This document shows positions 44,012-52,096 of a stretch of DNA of 64,000 nt, piece after piece. Under the pieces are notes generated by a model. That model saw nothing but the letters and a program-made list of their open reading frames with translations. It searched no databases and had not been told where the DNA came from. Each line of letters starts with the position of its first letter. Position 1 is the first letter of the stretch. The stretch comes from Solirubrobacterales bacterium. GTDB taxonomy: Bacteria > Actinomycetota > Thermoleophilia > Solirubrobacterales > 70-9. The DNA lies in NCBI GenBank assembly GCA_021155855.1, contig JAJNAZ010000009.1, forward strand, positions 1-64,000, written 5' to 3'. Position numbers and translations under genes: made by a program.

Positions 44012-44905
44012 GTGACTTGGGAGTGTGCAGGGCACCTGCGCACTCTCGTCACGTCGATGAACGAGCACCTCGACGGCAGCCAGGAGCTGCTGGTGGTCGA
44101 CAACGGCTCGCGCGACTCCTTCGCCGAGGCCGCGGCGGGCTGGAAGGGGCGCCATCGCTTGCTCGCCCTGGGCGACAACCTCGGCTTCGGCCGGGCATCG
44201 AACGAGGGGGTACGGGAGGCCGCCGAACCCACCACGGTCCTGCTCAACCCGGACACGGAGCTGCTCGATCCCGGACTCGACCGGCTGGCGGCGGTCGCGA
44301 CCATGCTCGGCGGCCTGGTCGGGCCGCGGGTGCTCAACCCCGACCGGACGATCCAGCCCTCGGCCAGCGGCCCCGAGGTCGGGCTCTGGCCCTGGGTTCG
44401 GGCGCTCATCCCGGGGTCGCTGCAGCCCGACGCCCTGCGGGTGCGCACCGAGCCCTACCGCCTTGAGCGCCGGGTCCCGGTCGCGTGGCTCACCGGGGCC
44501 TGCATCGCTGCACCGACCGCGACCTTGCGCCGGCTCGGACCCTTCGACCCGGCGCTGCACATGTACGGCGAGGACGTCGACCTTGGTCTTCGCGCCGCCG
44601 TCGACGGGGTCCGCTCATGGTTCGACCCCACGATCTGTCGCCTCATCCATCACGGACAGGGGTCGTCGACGGTCGTCTACGGCTCGCGTGAGGCCTGGCG
44701 GCCGGCGGGGACACTCAACTGGCGGGCGGCGGTGCGGCGCGCGTACGGTTCGCGCCGGGAGTGGCTCGCCTGGCGGGCGCTGCGGCTGAACCTGCGCCTG
44801 CGCCTGATCGGCAAGACGCTGCTCGGCCGCGCCACCGACCGCGACCGCACCGCCCTCGCCGGCGCGATCGCGGCCGATCCGCCGCCGACGCTGCCGCCGC
44901 CGTAG
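44012..44905 (+). CDS. Glycosyltransferase family 2 (rhamnosyltransferase-like)
   Basis: GT-A glycosyltransferase, 297 aa as drawn. DNGSRDSFAEAA, LGFGRASNEGVREA, the DxD-type VLLNPDTELLD, VAWLTGACIAA and HMYGEDVDLGLRAAVDG are the usual motifs. The GTG at 44012 is the first canonical start in this frame, but translation upstream (DIGYSIVVV before TW) clearly continues the first beta strand with no ATG/GTG/TTG before the preceding stop at 43972. The true start may be a rare codon. The nucleotide sugar is unknown. Confidence 0.88.
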   Translation: MTWECAGHLRTLVTSMNEHLDGSQELLVVDNGSRDSFAEAAAGWKGRHRLLALGDNLGFGRASNEGVREAAEPTTVLLNPDTELLDPGLDRLAAVATMLGGLVGPRVLNPDRTIQPSASGPEVGLWPWVRALIPGSLQPDALRVRTEPYRLERRVPVAWLTGACIAAPTATLRRLGPFDPALHMYGEDVDLGLRAAVDGVRSWFDPTICRLIHHGQGSSTVVYGSREAWRPAGTLNWRAAVRRAYGSRREWLAWRALRLNLRLRLIGKTLLGRATDRDRTALAGAIAADPPPTLPPP

Positions 44906-45021
44906 CTTCCGTCCAGTTGCGATTATCGACCAAGCCCGGTCTCTGAGCCCGGGGAGGGGACCCCATTGCTATCCTTCGTGAAGTAAACCTTGAATCCGGA
45001 TAGGGATTTGGAGATTTAGCG

Positions 45022-46212
45022 ATGGCGACCGCAGCGAACCCGATCAAGCAGCGCGTGGAGATGGTCTCGGTCGATCGCGCGCGGGGAGAGATCGACTCGG
45101 GCACGCGGGTGATCGACGTCCGCGAGCAGAACGAGTGGGACGAGTCCCACCTCGAGGCGGCGACGCACGTCCCCCAGGGCGAGCTGGTCGAGCGGATCGA
45201 CGAGCTGGCTCCGGACCGCTCGGAGCGCCTGCTGCTCCACTGCCGCACCGACAACCGCTCCGCCCGCATGGCGGAGGAGCTCGCCGGACTCGGGTACGAG
45301 AACCTCGGCGTGATCGAGGGCGGGATCGTCGCCTGGGAGGACGCGGGACTGCCGACGATGAGCGACTCGGACCTCACTCCGGCCCAGCGCATGCGCTACT
45401 CGCGCCACATCCTGCTCCCCGAGATAGGGGTCGAGGGCCAGCTCAAGCTGCTGAATTCGAAGGTGCTACTGCTCGGCGCCGGCGGCCTCGGGGCTCCGAC
45501 CGCCCTGTATCTCGCCGCGGCGGGCGTCGGCAGGCTCGGGATCGTCGACGACGACGTGGTCGACGAGTCGAACCTGCAGCGACAGGTGATTCACAACACC
45601 GAGCGCGTCGGGATCCCTAAGACCGCCTCCGCGCGGATCACGATCGAGGCGCTGAACCCCGACGTCGAGGTTGTCGAGTACAACCTCCGTCTCGACGCTT
45701 CGAACATCCTCGAACTGCTCGAGCCCTACGACGTGATCGTCGACGGCGCCGACAACTTCCCCACCCGCTACCTGCTCAACGACGCCTCGGTGCGTCTCGG
45801 CAAGCCGGTGATCTCGGCCTCGATCCTCGGGTTCGACGGCCAGATCTCCACCTTCGTGCCCCACCAGGGACCCTGCTACCGCTGCCTGTATCCGGTCCCG
45901 CCGCCCCCGGAGTTGGCGCCGAGCTGCGGCGCCAACGGGGTCCTCGGCGTGATGGCGGGCGTGATGGGCATGCTGCAGGCCAACGAGGTGGTCAAGCTGG
46001 TCGCCGGGATCGGGGAGCCCCTTGTCGGTCGCCTGCTGCTCTACGAGTCGCTGGGCACCCGCTTCACCGAGCTCAAGGTCAAGCGCGACCCGAAGTGCCC
46101 GATCTGCGGCGACGATGCCGCAGAGATCGCCCCGGAAGAGATGGGCCGCTTCCCCGACTACGAGCTCTTCTGCGGCGCTCCGGCCCGCGAGCCGTCGCCG
46201 GCCGCCGCCTGA
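45022..46212 (+). CDS. Rhodanese-ThiF fusion, MoeB/MoeZ-like sulfur-carrier adenylyltransferase
   Basis: A 396-aa protein that should adenylate and sulfurate a MoaD/ThiS-type carrier. Residues 1-110 are a rhodanese domain (IDVREQNEWDESHLEAATHV; active site LLHCRTDNRSARMAEEL); residues 125-390 are the ThiF/MoeB fold (LLLGAGGLGAPTALYLAAAG, DDDVVDESNLQRQVIHN) with zinc motifs CYRCLYP and CPICGDD. Most MoeZ proteins carry rhodanese at the C-terminus, so this order is reversed. Its partner carrier gene follows 17 bp later. GGAG at proper distance precedes the ATG. Confidence 0.92.
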   Translation: MATAANPIKQRVEMVSVDRARGEIDSGTRVIDVREQNEWDESHLEAATHVPQGELVERIDELAPDRSERLLLHCRTDNRSARMAEELAGLGYENLGVIEGGIVAWEDAGLPTMSDSDLTPAQRMRYSRHILLPEIGVEGQLKLLNSKVLLLGAGGLGAPTALYLAAAGVGRLGIVDDDVVDESNLQRQVIHNTERVGIPKTASARITIEALNPDVEVVEYNLRLDASNILELLEPYDVIVDGADNFPTRYLLNDASVRLGKPVISASILGFDGQISTFVPHQGPCYRCLYPVPPPPELAPSCGANGVLGVMAGVMGMLQANEVVKLVAGIGEPLVGRLLLYESLGTRFTELKVKRDPKCPICGDDAAEIAPEEMGRFPDYELFCGAPAREPSPAAA

Positions 46213-46229
46213 GGGTTACCGTTCAAGGC

Positions 46230-46661
46230 ATGCCGACGGTGAAGATCCCGCCCGTGCTGCGTCCTCGCACAGGGGGCGACAGCGAGGTCGCCACCGACGG
46301 CGACACCGTCGGTGCGGTGCTCTCCGCGCTCGCCGATGCCCACCCGGACACCCGCGGCCAGCTCTTCTCCGAGGACGGCGAGCTCAACCGCTACGTCAAC
46401 GTCTATCTCAACGACGAGGACGTTCGGGTCCTCGACGGGCTCGAGACCGCGGTCGCCGCAACCGACACCGTGGTCATCCTCCCCGCCATGGCCGGCGGAA
46501 CAACTCCGCCGAGATGCTCCGCCGCTATCGCCCGCCGGTGTAGTCGACGAGCGTCCTCCACGACGGCTTCGGCGTCAGCTCCTCGGCCTCGAACAGCCCC
46601 GCCTCGGCACACCAGTCGCAGATCGGCTCGCCGCCGAGGTCGCGCCAGGCGAACCAGGTGA
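46230..46661 (+). CDS. MoaD/ThiS-family sulfur carrier with an unusual C-terminal extension
   Basis: The first 90 residues form a ubiquitin-like sulfur carrier: KIPPVLRPRTGGDSEV, GELNRYVNVYLNDEDVRVLD and the terminal VVILPAMAGG, where function requires a free C-terminal diglycine. In this sequence no stop follows the GG; the frame runs on for 53 Arg/Ala/Ser-rich residues, antisense to the next gene. Either a base error or frameshift removed the stop, or the extension is removed by a protease. It is the expected substrate of the rhodanese-ThiF protein encoded just before it. Confidence 0.8.
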   Translation: MPTVKIPPVLRPRTGGDSEVATDGDTVGAVLSALADAHPDTRGQLFSEDGELNRYVNVYLNDEDVRVLDGLETAVAATDTVVILPAMAGGTTPPRCSAAIARRCSRRASSTTASASAPRPRTAPPRHTSRRSARRRGRARRTR

Positions 46662-47642
46662 CGTTCGCGATCCGGTAGGTGTCGCGCACCGAGAGGAAGT
46701 AGTCCATCGCCTCCCGCAAGCGTGTTGCCTGACCCGACCTGCCGCGCTCGAGCGGGTTCCCGTCGGTCCCCGAGGACCAGCCCACCTCGGTGATCCAGAG
46801 CTCCGCATCCGCGTCACCGGCATCGACCACCTCCTCGCGCATCAGTCGCAGCTGCTCCTCCACCTTTGGCAGCCGGGCCGAATACGGGTGGGCGCCGATG
46901 CCGTCGAACGAGGCCGTGATCTCCGGGACCTCGTAGAGCCGGTCGAGGAACTCCCACGCGGTCAGCGAGGGCGTCTCGCCGCCGAACGGCGTTCCGAACA
47001 TCCCTCCGAGGAGGATCTTGGCCTCGGGGTCCTGCGCCCTGATCGAGTCGGCGGCGGTCACGAGCAGCTTCGCGTACGCGTTCGCGTCCGGGTCCGGTAG
47101 GTAGAAGGTCTTCGAGTTCTGCTCGTTCCAGATCTGCCAAGTGGTGATCGGAACCGCGGGCAGGTCGGGGTTATCGGCCCAGAACCTGCCCCCGGGTCCG
47201 TAGCGAGCGGCCGCCGCGCCGAGGAACCGCCGCCACGCGCCGAGCGCCGCCGACGAGCGGGGGGCATGCAAGAGGCAGTCGCCGCTGCACCGATTGCGAT
47301 CGAGGTCCTTTGCCACCCAGGCCGGGGTGCCGAACGCGAACGGCAGCGGCTGGATCCCGTTGCGCGCAGCGCCGGCGATCATCGGATCGATCGCCGACCA
47401 GTCGTAGTCGTCCTCGGCGGCGGTCGGGTCGATCGACTGCCAGTTCATCGACAGCCGCAGCGTGCCGACCCCCCGCGGCCCATGCGGTCGAGGTCCTCAT
47501 CGGTCAGCGGTGACTGCGAGACGACGCCGTAGAAGCTCCGCGGCACGCCTGGCCCGGGTCCCTCCGCGAGCGCGATCGCGGCGACGGTGACGCCGATCGT
47601 GAGTGCCAGGACCGCGGAGACGACCGCAGGCCGCGACGACAT
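46525..47642 (-). pseudogene. Secreted clan GH-A-like glycosidase, frameshifted (array copy 1)
   Basis: An upstream frame from ATG 47642 (good site CAGGAGGGTT) encodes a signal/anchor (AVVSAVLALTIGVTVAAIAL) and FYGVVSQSPLTDEDLDRMGR. At a run of six G near 47470 the frame changes, and the rest, from LSMNWQSIDPTAAEDDYDWS to the stop at 46525, is intact. It contains the acid/base motif WQIWNEQNSKTFY, the nucleophile motif ITEVGWSSGTDGNPLERGR and CDWCAEAG. Adding one G restores the frame exactly as in the three paralogs. It could be a sequencing artefact, phase variation or real decay. Confidence 0.8.
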
Positions 47643-47739
47643 GGTCTCGGAACCCTCCTGCATCAGATGCCAATTTCCGCGGGCGAGCGCATTAAAGCGC
47701 GCGTGCGGGTCGTCTCGGGGCGCTCGCGGGGGGCGGCTG

Positions 47740-48807
47740 TCAGCTGCCGCCGGTGAACTCGGTGAGCGCGGCCCAGGCCGGCTTCTCGGCAAGCTCGGCC
47801 GTCAGCAGGCCCGATGTAGGGCACCATTCGCAGACCGGGGCCTCGGTCGTGTCGCGCCAGGAGTACCAGATCGCCCCCTCGATGTTCCAGCGGACCCGCC
47901 GCTCGAGCAGGTACTCGAGGGCGGCGCTCAGCTGCTCGGCCTGGCCCCCCGGTCCCTTGCGCAGGGGGTGCTCCGCACCCCCCGACGCCCAGCCGAACTC
48001 GGTGACCCAGAGGGTCGCCTCGGCGTCGCCGGCGCGGACGGTCTCCTCGTGCAGCAGCTCGAGCTGCGATTCGACCTCCTCGACGTTGGACGCATAGGGG
48101 TGCGAGGCGACCCCGTCGAACAGCTCTGCGGCCCCGTCGATCTCGTAGAGTTCCCGTAGGAAGGCCCAGGCGGTATCGGCGTCCGGGCCGGCGTCGGGAG
48201 GGGCGCCCGCCATCCCGCCCAGGACGATCGTCGCCTCGGGGTCGCGCTCATGGATCGCTCGCTCCGCTTCCGCGAGCAGGTCGACGTAGCCCCCGATCGA
48301 CGGCTCGGGCATGTAGAAGGTGGCCGAGTTCTGCTCGTTCCAGATCTGCCAGGCGCGGATCGGCCGGGCGGCCAGGTCGGGGTTCTCCGCCCACAGCTCC
48401 CCGCCGGGCCCGTAGTGGTCGACCGCGGCACCGACGAACTCGCCCCAGGCGTCCAGCGCGGGCTCCGAGCGCGGGGCGAACGGGCTGCAGTCACCGTTCC
48501 CGCAGCCGCGGCCGTCGAGCCCGCTCGCCGCCCACTCCGGGGTGCCGTAGAGGAACGGCAGGATCCTGATCCCGTGCCCGGCCGCACCGAGGACGATCGG
48601 GTCGATCGATGACCAGTCATAGCCGCCGGTGCCGGGAACGGGTTCGGCGGCCGACCACGTCATCGGGATCCGAAGCGTGCCGATCCCACCGCTGCTCATG
48701 CGTTCGAAGTCGGCCGGCTCGAGCGCCGTCTGTGTGACGACGCCGTAGAACGTCGGCGGGGCGTCGTCGGCCGCCGAGTCGGAGTCGGAATCGCCGGACA
48801 GCACCAC
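47740..48807 (-). CDS. Secreted clan GH-A-like glycosidase (array copy 2)
   Basis: A 355-aa glycoside hydrolase-like protein with a TIM-barrel pattern. PPTFYGVVTQTALEPADFER starts the domain, AWQIWNEQNSATFYMP carries the probable acid/base Glu, and LWVTEFGWASGGAEHPLRKG the probable nucleophile Glu. Cys pairs GCGNGDC and CEWC look like disulfides. The canonical GTG start at 48807 cuts off most of the signal segment; the frame continues upstream through a perfect hydrophobic leader to a CTG at 48873, which may be the true start. Substrate unknown. Confidence 0.87.
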   Translation of the reverse strand: MVLSGDSDSDSAADDAPPTFYGVVTQTALEPADFERMSSGGIGTLRIPMTWSAAEPVPGTGGYDWSSIDPIVLGAAGHGIRILPFLYGTPEWAASGLDGRGCGNGDCSPFAPRSEPALDAWGEFVGAAVDHYGPGGELWAENPDLAARPIRAWQIWNEQNSATFYMPEPSIGGYVDLLAEAERAIHERDPEATIVLGGMAGAPPDAGPDADTAWAFLRELYEIDGAAELFDGVASHPYASNVEEVESQLELLHEETVRAGDAEATLWVTEFGWASGGAEHPLRKGPGGQAEQLSAALEYLLERRVRWNIEGAIWYSWRDTTEAPVCEWCPTSGLLTAELAEKPAWAALTEFTGGS

Positions 48808-48898
48808 CAGCGCGAGCGCCGCGAGCGCGGCAACGGCCGCGAGCGCTGCGACGGTCGGGATTCGATTGGTCAGCTGCCGAAGAGTGGCGGCGGAGGCC

Positions 48899-50017
48899 CT
48901 AGCTCCCGCCGGTGAGCTTGACGAACGCCCGCCAGGCGGGCTTCTCGACCAGCCCCTGCCGGAACAGGCCCGAGGTCGCGCACCACTTGCAGATGCTGGT
49001 CGGCGAATCCATCCAGCTGAACCAGGTCACCGTCTGCACGTTGAGCTTCTTGCGCTTCTTCTTGAAGTACTTGAACGCTTCCTTGAGCCGCTGGGCCTGG
49101 CCCTTCTTGCCGCGATGCAGCGGGTGGCCGCCCTTCGCGGAGCCCCAACCGAGCTCGGTGATCCACATGTCCGCACGCTTGTCGCGAGCCTTCTTCATCG
49201 CCTTGCGGTAGAGATCGACCTGCGCGCTCACCTTCTTCAGCTTGGCGCCGTAGGGGTGTGGCGCGACGCCGTCGAAGTCCTTCTTCGCGCCCTTGACCCG
49301 GTACAGCTTGGTCAGATACTTCGAGCCCTTGATCGCCGTCTTGACACCGGCGAGCTCCGCCATCCCGCCGAGCACGACATCGGCCGCCGCGTCCTGGGCG
49401 CGGATCGCGCCGGCGGCGCGGTCGAGCAGCTTCGCGTAGGCCTTCGGCTTCGGCTTCGGCCCGTAGAACTCGGGCGAGTTCTGCTCGTTCCACACCTGCC
49501 AGGCCTCGATCGGCTGCCTCGGCAGGCCCGGGTTCTGCGTCCAGAAGGTCCCGTTGGACCCGTAGCGGGCGACTGCCCGGGCTACGAACGCGCTCCAGGC
49601 GTCGAGCCCGGCCGGCGTCTGAGGCGCCGAGATGACGCAGTCATGGCCGGAGCAGTCGCGCCCGTCGAGGTCCCTCGCGACCCAGGTCGGCGTCCCGTAG
49701 AGGAAGGGCAGGACCTCGATCCCGTTGCGGGCCGAGTCCGCGACGATGGCGTCGAAGCCCCCCCAGGCCTCGTCACCCGCCGCAGGGCTCGGGTCGACCG
49801 CCGACCAGAACAGAGGTACGCGCAGCGTTCCCACCCGCCCCTGTCCCATCCGATCGAAGTCGGCCGCCGTCAAGTCCGTCTGCGGGACGACGCCGTAAAA
49901 GCTCTTCGGCACCGCCGCTTGGGCGCTGGATGGCGTCAGCGCGATCGCGGCCGCGGCGATCGCGGCCGCCGCGAGTAGCAGGATGGTCCAGGAACGCGAG
50001 ATGTGGGTGGTGGTCAA
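48899..50017 (-). CDS. Secreted clan GH-A-like glycosidase (array copy 3)
   Basis: A 372-aa exported protein. Signal peptide SWTILLLAAAAIAAAAIALT ending before AVPKSFYG, then the barrel with VGTLRVPLFWSAVDPSP, WQVWNEQNSPEFYGP (acid/base), MWITELGWGSAKGGHPLHRG (nucleophile), a Lys-rich helix FKYFKKKRKKLNVQTVTWFS and CKWCATSGLF. Closest in sequence to copy 4, with which it shares the KKKRKKLNV helix. No carbohydrate-binding module or sorting signal. Confidence 0.9.
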   Translation of the reverse strand: MTTTHISRSWTILLLAAAAIAAAAIALTPSSAQAAVPKSFYGVVPQTDLTAADFDRMGQGRVGTLRVPLFWSAVDPSPAAGDEAWGGFDAIVADSARNGIEVLPFLYGTPTWVARDLDGRDCSGHDCVISAPQTPAGLDAWSAFVARAVARYGSNGTFWTQNPGLPRQPIEAWQVWNEQNSPEFYGPKPKPKAYAKLLDRAAGAIRAQDAAADVVLGGMAELAGVKTAIKGSKYLTKLYRVKGAKKDFDGVAPHPYGAKLKKVSAQVDLYRKAMKKARDKRADMWITELGWGSAKGGHPLHRGKKGQAQRLKEAFKYFKKKRKKLNVQTVTWFSWMDSPTSICKWCATSGLFRQGLVEKPAWRAFVKLTGGS

Positions 50018-50054
50018 GTCGATAACTCCTCGTTTGGCCGCCGGCGAATACTCC

Positions 50055-51164
50055 TCAGTTACCGCCGGTGAACTTCGTAAACGCCGCCAGGGACGGCTTC
50101 TCTGTCAGGTCCTCGTCGACGAGGCCCGAATGCGGGCACCAGGCACACAGGTTCGCGTCTCCGATCAAGTTGTCCCGCCACGAATACCAGTCGACATTAC
50201 GGACGTTGAGCTTCTTGCGCTTCTTCTTGAAGTACTTGAACGCCTGCTTGAGGCGGTTCGCCTGCCCGGCACGCCCGCGGTTGAGGGGGTTCGGCGGGCC
50301 GCCGGACGCCCAGCCGAGCTCGGTGATCCAGAGGTCGGCATTGCCGTCGCCGGCGTCCTTCATCTCGTCGCGGATGAGGTCGACTTGGGCGCGGACGTTC
50401 TTCATCTTCGGGGCGTACGGGTGCGGCGCGACGCCGTCGAATGCCTTCTTCACTCCCTTGACCCGGTAGAGCTTGCGGAGGAATTTCCAGGCCGACAGCG
50501 CCGGCTTGCGGCCTTGCAGCGGTGTGCCGAACATGCCGCCCATGACGATCTCGGCGCCGCGGTCGGCCTTGGTGATCGCCTTGTCGCCGGCTTTGAGCAG
50601 CTTCGCGAACCGCTTCACGTCCGGCTTCGGCTTGTAGAAGCTGGGCGAGTTCTGCTCGTTCCAGAGCTGCCAGGCGCGGATCGGGCGCCGGGGAACGGTC
50701 GGATTCTCGATCCAGAAGCTGCCGTCGGGCCCATAGCGCTGGACGGCCGCCGCGAGGAAATCCGCCCAGGCGTCGCGCGCCGCCTTGGACTTCGGGCCGA
50801 ACGGGTAACAGGCGTCCTCGCTGCACTGGTGGCTGTCGAGGTCCCGCGCCACCCAGCTCGGCGTGCTGTACACGAACGGCAGCGTCCGCACGCCGTTACG
50901 CGCCGCTTCTGCGACCACGTGGTCGGGCCCGGTCCAGTCGTAGGCTCCGGGACTCGGATTGGCGTGTGCCCAAAGGAGCTCGAAGCGAAGCGTCCCCACC
51001 TTGGCTTCGCCCATCCTCTCGTAGTCCTCGAGGGTCAACGGCCGCTGCGGCACGACGCCGAAGAAGCCCTTCGGCATCGCGGCCTGGGCGCTCGAGGCAG
51101 CCACGAGCGCGCCGATTGCGAGCACGGCAACTACGAGCCCCGATGTTCCCCGCCTGGGCGTCAC
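50055..51164 (-). CDS. Secreted clan GH-A-like glycosidase (array copy 4)
   Basis: A 369-aa exported protein with signal SGLVVAVLAIGALVAASSAQ A and mature start MPKGFFGVVPQRPLTLEDYE. Barrel motifs: FELLWAHANPSPGAYDWTGP, WQLWNEQNSPSFYKPKPDVK (acid/base Glu), LWITELGWASGGPPNPLNRG (nucleophile Glu), and CAWCPHSGL. Its GTG at 51164 overlaps the stop codon of the upstream remnant (GTGA), so the array was once one operon. Copy-to-copy spacing is 30-80 bp. Confidence 0.9.
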   Translation of the reverse strand: MTPRRGTSGLVVAVLAIGALVAASSAQAAMPKGFFGVVPQRPLTLEDYERMGEAKVGTLRFELLWAHANPSPGAYDWTGPDHVVAEAARNGVRTLPFVYSTPSWVARDLDSHQCSEDACYPFGPKSKAARDAWADFLAAAVQRYGPDGSFWIENPTVPRRPIRAWQLWNEQNSPSFYKPKPDVKRFAKLLKAGDKAITKADRGAEIVMGGMFGTPLQGRKPALSAWKFLRKLYRVKGVKKAFDGVAPHPYAPKMKNVRAQVDLIRDEMKDAGDGNADLWITELGWASGGPPNPLNRGRAGQANRLKQAFKYFKKKRKKLNVRNVDWYSWRDNLIGDANLCAWCPHSGLVDEDLTEKPSLAAFTKFTGGN

Positions 51165-51385
51165 GAGCCGGCCACCCTAGCGAACCTCGAGGCCGGCGTC
51201 GCCGCGCCCTGCTCCATGCGCACGCCGCCGTGGCCGCATCGATCGCAGATCGCACCGCCTCTGGCCCTGTCGCGCCATGAGTACCAGAACACCCCACGCA
51301 ACTCAAAGCTGCGGGACCGCTGCTCGAAGTTCTTCAACCTCCGCTCGATCGTCGCCGCGAGGAGAGCCCGCGCGCGAGCATCAGA
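51161..51385 (-). pseudogene. C-terminal remnant of a fifth glycosidase paralog
   Basis: One open minus-strand frame reads DARARALLAATIERRLKNFE then FELRGVFWYSWRDRARGGAI, CDRCGHGG and ends RFARVAGS stop. This matches the end of the neighbouring glycosidases (helix, then VDWYSWRD, then CAWCPHSGL). The barrel with both catalytic Glu is gone. The stop overlaps the start of copy 4 as GTGA, and the upstream end runs into the stop of the Ser-Gly protein gene. It is the fossil of another array member from a distinct subgroup. Confidence 0.72.
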
Positions 51386-52028
51386 GGGACTGTGTCTCGG
51401 CTGCCTTGCCGGCGCCGCGCCCGACGCCCGTGTTGGAGTCGTCCGTGTTGCGGCGCAGCCGCCAGATAGCGACGCCGGTGCAGATCGCCGCGACGACCGC
51501 GAGCACGATCAGAAGCACGGGCGCGCCACCGCCGTCGGAGGGCTCGGCGTCGACCGCGCGGACCGGGTCCGTGGCGGTCGGCGTGTCGGCGAGGTTCACG
51601 CCATCGGACTCGTCGCCCGAGCCGCTCGCGGCGGCACTCTCCCCGCCGTTGTCGCCGCCGCCGGCATTGGCGCTGCCGCTGGCGCTACCGCTTCCGCTAC
51701 CGCTTCCGCTACCGCTTCCGCTGCCGCTCCCGCTGCCGCTCCCGCTGGAACCGTCTCCGCCGGCTGCGCCCGTCTGACCCGCGGTCTCGCCCGCCGGGCC
51801 CGAGGGAGTCCCGGAGCCGGACGACGGAGTCGGTGCGACGCCGCCCTGATCGTCGCCGCCCTGGCTCTCGCCGCCGTCGTTGTCGGGGTTCGGAAGGTCT
51901 CCGAGCTCGTACTCGTCCACGGCGGCCTGGGCACCGGCGAATGCCGGCACGATCGCGGCGACGCCGGCGAGCATTGCCAGCGCGCAGCCGATTGCGAGAA
52001 CGGTCCTAGACTTCCTGCCTTGCGTCAT
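51381..52028 (-). CDS. Exported Ser-Gly-repeat protein with C-terminal membrane anchor
   Basis: A 215-aa surface protein: signal peptide VLAIGCALAMLAGVAAIVPA, an acidic segment DEYELGDLPNPDNDGGES, a long Gly/Ser/Ala-rich disordered region including a (GS)n tract, and a C-terminal anchor APVLLIVLAVVAAICTGVAI followed by WRLRRN. No LPXTG motif, so retention would be by the membrane helix. It immediately precedes the glycosidase remnant, and the AGAAGGAC ribosome-binding site fixes the ATG at 52028. A flexible cell-wall-spanning stalk is likely; function unknown. Confidence 0.82.
   Translation of the reverse strand: MTQGRKSRTVLAIGCALAMLAGVAAIVPAFAGAQAAVDEYELGDLPNPDNDGGESQGGDDQGGVAPTPSSGSGTPSGPAGETAGQTGAAGGDGSSGSGSGSGSGSGSGSGSGSGSASGSANAGGGDNGGESAAASGSGDESDGVNLADTPTATDPVRAVDAEPSDGGGAPVLLIVLAVVAAICTGVAIWRLRRNTDDSNTGVGRGAGKAAETQSL
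51684..51743. repeat. Five 12-bp tandem repeats coding for Gly-Ser
   Basis: Three identical GCTACCGCTTCC units (51684-51719) and two GCTGCCGCTCCC units (51720-51743) lie in frame in the Ser-Gly protein. Unit number can change by slippage without disrupting the frame. Confidence 0.9.
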
Positions 52029-52096
52029 CGGTCGTCGTCCTTCTCTTAACCCCCGCGGCAGGGTACACACTGGGGCCGATCCATTCGCTGGCTGCA

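Noticed and set aside
51684..51743. Tandem repeats as a possible CRISPR array
   Set aside because: The 12-bp units are contiguous without spacers and encode Gly-Ser in frame.
49983..52049. Long plus-strand open frame across glycosidase copy 4 and the Ser-Gly gene
   Set aside because: Antisense to a gene with signal peptide, catalytic motifs and paralogs. No independent evidence of coding.
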